Source: Podarcis raffonei
Lineage: Eukaryota > Chordata > Lepidosauria > Squamata > Lacertidae
NCBI RefSeq assembly: GCF_027172205.1
Contig: NC_070603.1
Span: 14,310,501 to 14,374,500 of the forward strand
Length of the DNA: 64,000 nt
Direction: 5' to 3'
Made by a program: the position numbers and the translations under genes. Below the pieces are notes generated by a model that saw only the letters and a list, made by a program, of their open reading frames with translations, was not told the origin of the DNA and did no database searches. This document shows, one piece after another, positions 54,885-64,000 of the stretch (positions are counted from its first letter, which is position 1; every line of letters begins with the position of its first letter).

Positions 54885-55059
54885 CTAAGCGATGTGGGGG
54901 GGGGGGAGAGAAGTTAGGAATAAAGTTAGCCTAAAAGAAGAGCTTTCCAGGATTAGACAAATACCTATCTAGCTCAGCCAAGACGCCTACGGAAAGCCCA
55001 CAAGACTAGCAACACCACATACTCCCAACCCCTCAGCCGCATTAATTTATATGTGTGTG

Positions 55060-55482
55060 TGTGCAGACGAGACTACTTCAGACGCTGTCGCCACGCAAAT
55101 CAGGCGCCTGACACGGGCGCCTCACTCCCAGGCAGCACCACGCCCTTGCCCGCCCGCGCGCGGACAAGCCCCGCCCCTCCCACCGCGCCGCCCAATGGCG
55201 CCTCGGCGACGTTTATGTTAATAGCCTGGGGGTCCTCCGCCGGGGCGAGGCCCCGCCCCTTCGCTGCTGACGCCGCCGCCGCGTTGTGAGGACCCTGCCG
55301 GGCGCAGCCGCTGCCGCTCCTTTCCTCAGGCGTCTGCTGCCGCTCTTCAACCTTGGTCCGGCCTGCTTCCCTTCTCTCCCCCCCGCCCACCCCCGGACTT
55401 CCCTCTTCTCCTCGAGGCGGCCGCTGGTTTTCGCCCCTTCGCCGCCGCCGCCGCGTCAGGTTCTCGCCGCTCCTCGCTCGCC
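55060..55482 (+). promoter_or_regulatory. CS: CS promoter and 5' UTR within a CpG island
   Basis: A CpG-rich region running to about 55700 has a CCAAT box (cgcccaatggcgc near 55191) and repeated GC boxes (ccccgcccc near 55170 and 55250). Transcription probably starts between about 55250 and 55400. No TATA box is evident, as usual for a housekeeping gene. Confidence 0.6.
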
Positions 55483-55536
55483 ATGACCTTGTTGACTGCC
55501 AGCAGCAGGGCGGCCGCGCGCCTCTTGGGTGCCAAG
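55483..55536 (+). CDS. CS: CS, citrate synthase (mitochondrial), first coding exon only
   Basis: Citrate synthase condenses acetyl-CoA and oxaloacetate in the mitochondrial matrix. Only exon 1 is inside: ATG at 55483, 18 codons reading MTLLTASSRAAARLLGAK, donor GTGAGG at 55537 (phase 0). Human begins MALLTAAARLLGTK and splices at the same place. The peptide is Arg/Ala/Leu-rich, without acidic residues, as expected for a matrix-targeting presequence. The second exon (expected to start NASCLVLAARH) was not found to the window end, so intron 1 is longer than 8.4 kb. Position directly after CNPY2 on the same strand matches the relative human order and supports the call. Confidence 0.88.
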
Positions 55537-55845
55537 GTGAGGTGAAATTCCCTTTCTCGCCTCCCCCCCCCCCGCCGGCCATTTCGCCCTTCCCGGGGCC
55601 TGTGACAGGCCGCCCTTAAAGGGGCCGCGCCCTCCACGAGACTTGCCCGGAGGCCTCGCGAGGGGTGGGAGGCTGTGTAGCGCGTGTTTGGGTGCTGGGG
55701 GGGTTGCGTCCCAACTCTTGCTAAGGAGCAGCAGCTGGGATCTTCTCGGGATCTTCCGGATCCCTTGGAATCTGCCGTTGCAGGGGGGGGGGGTTCGTCT
55801 TGCCCTGGTTCTGTGCAACTTGGGTGTTCCCGCATCGGATCCGTC

Positions 55846-55975
55846 GGGCTCTTAAATCTCAGGGTCGTGGGTTCGAGCCCTACGCTGGGCAAAAATAAAA
55901 ATAAATTCCTGCATTGCAGGGGGTTGGGCTAGATGACCCCGGGGGGGACCCCCTTCCAGCTCTAAGATTATGGGA
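55846..55975 (+). mobile_element. tRNA-derived SINE with a CR1-type tail in CS intron 1
   Basis: cttaaatctcagggtcgtgg then gttcgagccctacgctgggc, then gggctagatgacccc and a degraded tail. The head's first part is missing. Confidence 0.6.
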
Positions 55976-57949
55976 ATTCGTAGGGTGCGGGGTCTCGTAA
56001 CGCGATTGTAGCCAAGCCAGTGGGGAGTGGGGCCTGTGCTGGGTACATCTGTGTCCTTGGGGTGGGACTGCCTTATCCACCGCTCCACTTCCACGTTTCT
56101 CTTTTCAGAGGACGTTGCGTTAGGTCTAGCCTTGTTGAAAGATGTTCTCTACTTTATTACCCCGTTAGGTTGCTGCTTCCCCTCCCGTATGAAATCTTAA
56201 ACGGAGAGGGATCCTTATTATGTCCGTCCCACGGGGGTGGGGGTGGAGAAAGAGAACGAAATGGTGAACTGCGGTGGTTGGTTGGTGGGTAAGAGGTAAA
56301 AGAAGAAACTGTTGCTGTGTAATATATCCCTTTCTCCTCTCTTCCCATTAAGAGGGTTGACTTCATTTTGAGATTTCCATGATCATATGTTTTGGGAATA
56401 TCAGGCCTTGGCAATTGCAGACTTGGCTTTTTCCTGTTCACGTGACCTCTGGATGGGAAACTGCTCATTCCCTCTGACAGGGGCGGTTGTATGCTCCCTC
56501 CCCCAGTCTTAAGTTTGGTATCTAGGGGAAAGGTGCAGCAGGCATATTCTGGTTCCTTTTTATAGCAGGTGGATTGAAGCAGCTAAACTGGTGCATGTTG
56601 GTGGAAATTTAGCTAGAAAACTGTGCCTCCTTTCCCACCTCTTTTGTGATCCCTTATTAAACAACTTGATCACCTTTAAGCTTCTCCTAGGATGCTTAGA
56701 GGGCAAAAGGGTCAGCTGTCAAAAGGGTGAAGTTGGGATGGAGTATCCCTTAACATGAGTAATCAACGTCATGCTGCTGGTTGCATGTATTTCCTAAAGT
56801 GGAAGAAATACTAGCAATTGTTTCATGGAAGGGAAACAATGCATGAATCTATAAATTAATGTTTGCTGCCTGGCTCACACCCCAGCATGGTGGAACGTTG
56901 GAAGGGCAAAGTAGGCCTCTAGTCTAATGTATTTGGAAAGGAGTGCAGCTTCCTAGTAAGCATTTTCTTTTCTTTTGCTGCAAGATTGCAGTGATAAAGT
57001 TGTGGGGTGTATTAGAGGCATCAAACACACCATGCACACACATCCTGTAACAAGTAACATTTCTTGAAAGCAGTCTCTTTCTATTGGGCTATTTTCCAAG
57101 TGCCCATTTTTTCTTCGTGATCTGTGTTCTCCTTTGCTACGGTCTAATTTTCTGCCTTCTACTGAAAGTTCAATATGCTGTTTGCTGTTGTCTTGCTGAA
57201 AAGTCTGGCTGTGGCTTTCCCCCCAGGATAAAGGGCCACTTGACAATTTTATTTGAACTCCAGACTCACTAAATTCCCTAACCAATCGATTGCAAATGGC
57301 TAATCCCAGAGCATTTATTTTGGGCTTATTTACCTTTTCCCCATTCCTGACTTTTGCCTTCTCTGTTGCTGTACTTTGACTAAATTTTGATGACTGAGGA
57401 AATCGGTTCTGTTTCTGTGTAGTACAGATATGCAGCAGGACAAGTAGATAGTGAAGTTAAAATTAGGACATACTTAACTTGGGTCTGAAACAAAAGCCAG
57501 ATGAGCCAGACTTGTAGTGACCCGAGTAAGCTCTTCATCTCTCTGCTCCTAATCCTCTCCCAAATACCTTCCCCCTTTTCCTTTTTTGATTTTTAGCTTT
57601 TTATTTCTCTTTTAAATTTTGCTTCTTGTGGTGGTGCCTGTTCTTTCTCTTCAGGGAGTAATTGCATTTCCAGCACTCTTAATTGTATTATGTGGGTGTC
57701 TGGAGATTTCAGCTTTCTCTGTGATACTTACAATACTGGGCTAAGATTGTAGGTGCTTGAGCAAGGGGGAGGGGGAGGCAAATTGTGGGTCCTACATGTA
57801 TTTGTCTTGCTTACTGTGTAATTATTGGGATGTAGTACTTGGATCCGCTCAAATCTGGTGTGGTTGAGAACCACCCTGGATATGCAAGGGTCTCCAGGGA
57901 TGTGTCTGGTTGCAGTTTCAACCATATACAGTATGTGCAATTAATGTTT

Positions 57950-58460
57950 TATGTATTTATTATTTGTTACATTCATTTCCTCCCAAAGGAACCCAGAGCA
58001 AGCATACAGATAACCTAACATAATAAAATGCTCATCTAAAAAAACACTGCAATAAAACAAAATTTGTGCCTTCTGCTGGTAAAGGTAATAAATGCTTGGC
58101 TCCAATCACTGTTCCCTGAAAGTTCAAACAGGTGTGGTTTTTTTTAGTGGTGGAAAAAAATGTGTTGGGGGGCAACTGCACAGTACATTGTAGAAAGGAG
58201 CAATTAACGATTTATTTATTTATTTTTTGTTACATTCATTTCCTCCCAAAGGAACCCAGAGCAAGCATACAGATAACCTAACATAATAAAATGCTCATCT
58301 AAAAAAACACTGCAATAAAACAAAATGTGTGCCTTCTGCTGGTAAAGGTAATAAAAGCTTGGCTCCAATCACTGTTCCCTGAAAATTCAAACAGGTGCTT
58401 TTTTAGTGGTGGAAAAAAGTGTGTTGGGGGCGACTGCACAGTACATTGTAGAAAGGTGTC
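57950..58460. repeat. tandem duplication of about 0.26 kb in CS intron 1
   Basis: Two nearly identical units (gttacattcatttcctcccaa at 57966 and 58229; cagtacattgtagaaagg at the end of each). The differences are mainly run lengths, so the duplication is recent. Confidence 0.9.
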
Positions 58461-59658
58461 ACCCTTCCCTTGGTAACTTTCCTTTACAGTATAAGTCTCT
58501 GGTCCTATTCATACCTTTGGAAAAGCAGGTATGCACAAAATATGCGGTGGGATTGAGGTGGGCACTTGCCTGCATTGGCAATATAAGCTCTTCATCTTTA
58601 TGCTCCCAATCCACTGTTTCTTCTCCCAGCTGTGTTCTGCTCTTCCTTTTTAATTGCTGTTCTTTTTCTGCTTCTTCTTCAAACAATAATTGCCAGTAGC
58701 AGGAGAAGGGCTGCCTTATCTTAGTTCTCCATCTGCGATGCCTGTTGCAGCTACGTGACATAGCTGCAAAGAGGGGAGCCTGGTCTTTTGTATTTTCTAC
58801 TCTTATATTGCTTTATTCGAGTTGTGTAAAGGAAGTGCCAAGTTCTTGAGTGTGCTCTTTGGCTGGATATACTTAATTCAACATCAAGTCACAGCATATA
58901 TGCTGATAGTGATACGTATTCCATGGCCTCAAAAACATTGGGTGGGATACAACTAACTTGTTGGGGGAACCCCAGAACAGCTTTAGAAGTGCATTTGGGG
59001 GGGGAGTCCCATTGCATGAGTGGACCTAATTCCTCAAACACATACCCCACTTAGTGGTACATTGAATGAATTCCACCCACTGTGTGGTTTTTAAAGAGCA
59101 TGTGTCTCTTGCTTACACATGTTAGACTGTACTTGCCAATAAAATGTCACATTCAGGTTTTAATAGGTACTCTGAGCTGGGATTCTGTAATGGGGATGGC
59201 AGAACCTGTTTTCCCCCAAGGATTCTTCTGGTTTACAGGTGAAGAAAGCAAGAGCTTTAGCGGGGTGTAAGCTTGCATTAATGGATGAAGTAAGCTCTTG
59301 TTTGCATAAGGTTTACCTAAGAGTGGTTTCCTTATCTTGTCCTGATTTGTATTTTAAGAGTGTAGGAGAAACTTTGGGTGTGCTTGGGCACAGCCAAGAG
59401 CTGTTCTTGTGCAATTAGAAGTACTGTATATAAGATTCAGAGATCCACCCAGCCTCAATCAGCTATATAGAAGTGCACCTTTCTTCTTTCGGAAAGAGAT
59501 GGTGTGCTGGTTATAATCTCAGTTCTGCTACTGTTCCTGTAAACTCTTTACCAAATACTCTGCCCATCAGCAACTCAGTCCACTGCTCTTCTCTTAAAGA
59601 ATGGGGTTTTGAGTTGAGAGTAGTCTGTTCAGGTGTTTGTATATGACCAACCAAAATA

Positions 59659-60018
59659 CCGTATTTTTCGCCCTATAGGACGCACTTTTTCCCCTCCAAA
59701 AATGAAGGGGAAATGTGTGTGCGTCAGCTTCGCGCAGAGCTGCCTGCATTCTGAAGCCTGGGACGCGCTGAAGAGCGCGCCCGGGCTTCGCGCACCTCTC
59801 CGCAAGCCTGGGGAGACCAGCGCGACTTCAGGCCGGGCTCCCTAGGCTTGCGGATAGCAGGCTGTTCTGGGGGCTGGGGTCAGGAGAAGCTCGGGCTTCC
59901 CCCGCGCCAGCCCCATGCCTGGGGGGGAAATATTTTTTTTCCTTTATTTCCCCCCCCAAAAAAAAAACCCCTAGGTGCGTCCTATGGGGCGGTGCGCCCT
60001 ATGGGGCAAAAAATACGG
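59659..60018. mobile_element. MITE family B, 360-bp copy in CS intron 1
   Basis: TA-flanked, family ends intact. The interior resembles the left part of the copy at 35537 in reverse orientation (gcgcaccgc, aggcttgcgga). Confidence 0.7.
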
Positions 60019-60546
60019 TATGCTAGGAAGGGAAAGTGTACATGAACACACTAACTAGCTCTGCATTCCCAATCCTGTTGTCCTTTGTGTGTTCTAGGGC
60101 AGCAGCCTGCACTTGGGAAACCACTTGCACTTGTTGAGTTCCCATGCATTTTGGAAAACTGGAAAAGCAGGGTTCCAGAACAAAGGGAAGCTTCCATGAG
60201 TACAGGAGCCTTCCCTGCTGCAGGCAGATGTATTGGAACACATGGAGAATGATAGACCTGGAGGATGCAAGAGCTAGGGTGTTTGTGCATGCACTTTCAT
60301 TTTAGTTAGACCCTATTACAAATGCCTGAATAAGTATAATGTGGATCTGCAACTCTTGGCAGCCTTGACTGTTTGAAAGAACCCCTTTTCTTTGTTCCTA
60401 AGTGTTATGCAGCATTTTCTCTTTTTGGGTGTTCCTTGGAGCTCTATATGTGGATATTCAGAAGGACAAACAGGTTAATGTGCAGCATAAAGTTCTTGAG
60501 GCTGGATAATGGACAGTGAATGATCAAATAAGTTTGGGAGTCACTA

Positions 60547-60780
60547 CAGTGGTACCTCGGGTTACATACGCTTCAGGTTACATACACTTCGGGTTACAGA
60601 CTCTGCTAACCCAGAAATAGTGCTTCAGGTTAAGAACTTTGCTTCAGGTTAAGAACAGAAATTGTGCTCCAGCAGCAGAAGGAGGCCCCATTAGCTAAAG
60701 TGGTGCTTCAGGTTAAGAACAGTTTCAGATTAAGAACGGACCTCCGGAACGAATTAAGTACTTAACCCGAGGTACCACTG
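60547..60780. mobile_element. MITE family A in CS intron 1
   Basis: Full copy with TA on both sides. Confidence 0.75.
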
Positions 60781-63246
60781 TACAAGGAGCAGTGTTTCAG
60801 AGTGGTCTCTTTGATAGCTCAAACTCTGCAGTAGGGACAGTAAGCCTCGAAATGAAACCAGTTCCAAGTCTTCAACTTTGCTTTTGCAATCTAGCTGCAG
60901 GGGCATCAGGACTGATAACCATGACAGACACAACCTTGGTTGGAGACTAAGGATATATCCGCACTGGGCCTAAGAAGGAGCCCTCAAAGAGGAAGAAGCC
61001 TGCATTGTTGTCACTGGAGCTAATAGAGCCCTGATCTCCAGAGCTTTCCACATTAGTTTTAGTGATGGTTTTTGTCTGTTTAATTCTGTAAGCTACTTTG
61101 TGTGTCCAAACACAGGAAAAACAGGGTAAAAATAATAAAAACAAACAACCCCATATCAGTAATTGAGAGGATGTCTTTCAAAAAAGTATGTGCATGAAAA
61201 TCCATTGCACATATTTGAGTGTTTGGGCAGAAAGACAGATATAGTTAGTACTGTAAATAAATAAATAAGTAAGTAAGTAAGTAAATGAATTCACAGCCAT
61301 GTTGTGTTAACTTTAAACAAGTTAAGGTGTGTAAAAAGCACAAGATGATGCCAAAACAAACTGGTGCTTGTTGGGGTTTTATATCTTGTAGGAAACTCTC
61401 TCTGCTGATTGGCAGTGGGTCTGCTACATGCAGCAGGTCCCTCTCATACTCCTATTCCATAGTCACAGTTTCGTCCCAAGTCCCTTATGTTAGAATTTGG
61501 GTCCCCTGAAGGGGCCAGCATTCCTGCTTTTGTCAAATGGACTTGAGTGATGGCGGAAGGAGAATGTGTATCTCAGTTTAATTTGGCACACCTGTAAGAG
61601 GGGGGAAAAAACATTTTCTAGTACTATAGGCAAGTGCTGCTTTGAGAAACCTTTGCACAGTTTGGACCTCCCAAGTCAGATGGCATGATTCACGTTTCTT
61701 CCATGGTGAGTTATCGTCCTACTGAGTTTTGCTGGCAAGCTGGCCGTTGGCTGGATTGCAACACCCAGATCCTGATAACCAGGTTAAAATGACATGGAGG
61801 TGCTTGGCTGGCCTTGCCACCTTAATTGCCCTTATTGTTGGGTGCATGCAGTCAAACTAAACATCAAGGTCTGTTTAAAGTAGGTTGCATTCACTGAGCC
61901 ATCTTAACAGTGCCTCCAAATAACGTGAGTCTGAAATCGGGAGCATTATTAGTATATTCTTTATATGTAGCTTTAGTATCCACACAAGAGAACAAGCTAA
62001 ATCCAGGCCAGCAGAATAGCTGTCCTCCCTAGCTTAAAGCACAGAGAACGTTGTTGCAGAGGTTGGATGCGGCTCTCTCTGGGTCACAGCTTGTTCTCTA
62101 GTCTGTGCCTGAACAGATTTATATAGGAATCCCTTAATTGGCTCGGACTCCTGCTGGCAGATATAAACTGCCCTCTGCAGAAAGACAGCATTATCTTGGG
62201 TGAGGTCTTCTGATCTGCTGTCTGTATTCCCATTGCAAGGGTGGGGTGTGACAGTTTAGCTTCTGAACTTTTCCATTACCTTCCTAGTAGGGATGCATCT
62301 AAGCTGTGAGAATTCCTTCCCTTCCAGAACAAAGAACATAGGCTTTCCGAAGACCCTTTTGCCTTGTCTTCTGTCTGTGCATGCAGATGTATGTGGATGC
62401 CCACTCCACTTAACATACCACTGCTAAAATGCTTTTGAGGAGCCAAACTTGTGGCTGGGCAACCTTTCCTTCTCAGTTATAGGTGGGAAATTGCTTTTAT
62501 ATCACAGCAAACGCACATAATACACTTCAGGCTGTTCAGCTGTGATATGTCCATTGGTCGTGGAATCTATATGTAATTTGTTTTCTTGGTTGTAAAGAAC
62601 ATGTATGCAAAAACTCCCTCGTTCTCCTTGCTTCATAGGGACCGTTTTCAAAACTTTAGAAAGCTCAGCCTAAAACAAGACACAGGAAAAGGACAGTTTC
62701 CAGGGTCTATGGGGGGGACCCAGTTTTTTGTCCAGAGTTCTAGTTCTATCTTGATGTTTCTACTGTATTCCCATTCTGTTCTTTTAAGTGTTCTTCCTTT
62801 TATTGCTTTAGCATACCAGTCAACGGCAAGCGATGCTCTCTCTAAAGATATAGCATTTTGATCAGATTAGACCAGCCTTCCTCAACAAGTACCCTATGGA
62901 GTACAAATTCTGATCAACTCCAGCCAACATGGCAGATGGCCAAGAGATTATGGGAGTTGTAGTCCAAAACATCTGGAGGGAACTAGGTAGGGGAAATCTG
63001 AACTAGACCATTAAAATAAAACAGGTTATTTCATTTATAATATTTATGTCTTGCTTGTCCATTAATAATCCTGAAATGGTTAGGTTTAGTATTGTCATTA
63101 TTATGTAATAACACAGTTGAGTGCAGGGTTTCTGTTTCCTCGGTGTAAAAACATGTCCCAAGGAAAAAGGCTGCTGTGCTGGCAGTAGTAAAGCATAACC
63201 ACTTGTCAGTAGTAACCTTATCAAACCCTAGTGTGTTCAACCTAAC

Positions 63247-63394
63247 TGGGATAGCTCAGTCGGTAGAGCATGATAATCTTAATCTCTGGATTATGGATTT
63301 AAGCCCCATGTTGGGCAAATGATTCCTGCATTGCATAGGGTTGAACTAGATGACCCTCTTGGTCCCTTCCAACTCCATAATTCTATGATTCTAC
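63247..63394 (+). mobile_element. tRNA-Lys-like SINE with a CR1-type tail
   Basis: ctgggatagctcagtcggta with gataatcttaatctc in the anticodon region, then gggttgaactagatgaccct and attctatgattctac. The B-box is damaged, so it is not a functional tRNA gene. Confidence 0.7.
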
Positions 63395-64000
63395 ACGAGT
63401 AGTTTATTAGTAAATCCTCTGACCCAGCAACTCCATATGCTTCCAGTGGAATGTTTGCTGAAGCTCTAGAAGACAGCCTGTGAAAGCACATGGGGCTCAT
63501 TATCTTTGCTTCTCTACCCTCTTGCTCATTCTTTTCTTAGGATGCTTTAAAAAGTAAAATAAACCCGTTTCATATATTACATCTGGAAAGCGACTGCAGT
63601 TTCTAAAGTTCAAGGTGAGCAGGTTTTGTCCATGACTTTGCAAAATTTCCTCACAACTGCAATAAATATTCCACAGTACAGTACTTGAAAAGAGGTAGTG
63701 AAGGCATTCAAAATTGGAATAAGAAAGATTTCAGTTTTCTGAAAAAAATATTGGTCTCTTATGAAGGCAGAGATTATTTAGGACCTAAGGCTCTTCCTTT
63801 GCTTTCTGTTTACGTACTTCCCTTCTTCTGAGTCAGAGCTTTCATGACTTTCATTTCTAAAGCACCAGATGCTTTAGATATTTAGGAAAGAATAGGTCTA
63901 TTTATTTATTTTTAATACAATGCAATCTTGCTTGAGGCTTTCTTGTTTTCTTTCATTTGTAGAACAAAAAAATAAATAAAAATGGCTGCAGTCTTGCTTT

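Larger units (their letters stand above)
50486..55059. other. CNPY2-CS intergenic region
   Basis: Apart from the MITEs at 51043 and 53275, the (GT)n run at 52973 and the SINE pair at 54314-54884, I see nothing in it. The stretches 51277-52970 and 53743-54300 show only unique AT-rich DNA. Confidence 0.5.
55537..64000 (+). other. CS: CS intron 1 (continues beyond window)
   Basis: No further exon is visible. The interval contains SINEs at 55846 and 63247, a 0.26-kb tandem duplication at 57950-58460, MITEs at 59659 and 60547, and a short (AAAT)/(AAGT) run near 61255-61285. The stretches 56000-57945, 58460-59655 and 60785-63245 otherwise show unique DNA without a supported feature. Confidence 0.6.

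Noticed and set aside
55100-55892. 160- and 181-codon minus-strand ORFs over the CS promoter
   Set aside because: CpG-island sequence with Arg/Gly/Pro-rich nonsense translations; the + strand carries the real CS exon.
63247-63320. possible tRNA gene
   Set aside because: It has tRNA-like A and B regions but a damaged B-box and a CR1-type tail, so it is a SINE.
56000-64000. second exon of CS
   Set aside because: I looked for codons for NASCLVLAARHAS after an acceptor and did not find them; intron 1 probably runs past the window.

Overview
The window reads as a nuclear chromosome segment from a squamate reptile, most likely a lizard. The support is vertebrate intron/exon structure, many full-length and truncated Sauria-type SINEs (tRNA-like head, TTTACC tail), CR1, L2-like and L1 LINE pieces, and several MITE families. 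No species can be fixed from sequence alone.

Three host genes can be read exon by exon, all on the + strand. NABP2 (SOSS-B1/hSSB1, single-stranded-DNA binding) has all six coding exons between 19024 and 26243 and gives a complete 211-residue protein. CNPY2 (ER saposin-like chaperone/cofactor) has five coding exons between 37151 and 49082 and gives a complete 184-residue protein ending in HDEL. Citrate synthase (CS) shows only its first coding exon at 55483-55536; its first intron runs off the right edge. A CpG-rich segment at 14590-15330 carries a good minus-strand splice donor and is probably the 5' end of a head-to-head neighbour, which human synteny suggests is RNF41. If so, 1-14880 is mostly its first intron; no coding exon was found there.

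Layout: 1-14.5 kb non-coding with MITEs, L1 and L2 pieces and a local rearrangement near 13-14.4 kb; 14.6-17.3 kb promoters; 19.0-28 kb NABP2 and its 3' UTR; 28-32 kb a gene-free stretch packed with LINE 3' ends; 31.9-32.6 kb the CpG island and probable first exon of CNPY2; 33.2-34.0 kb a broken BEL/Pao-type fossil; 37-50 kb CNPY2 with large introns holding CR1, hAT-like MITEs and L1; 50-55 kb intergenic with MITEs and two tandem SINEs; 55.1-64 kb CS promoter, exon 1 and intron 1.

The three genes are housekeeping genes (DNA repair, ER folding/receptor trafficking, TCA cycle) and share no pathway; their closeness is conserved neighbourhood, not an operon. I see no convincing new biological system. 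The most interesting points are: transposon or repeat sequence abutting five of six NABP2 splice acceptors; loss of the ATM-type TQ site at residue 117 of NABP2 with SQ/TQ motifs just downstream; a TA-flanked MITE family whose copies carry different hairpin interiors, one holding a perfect 62-bp palindrome; and a gene order that looks like one inversion relative to human.
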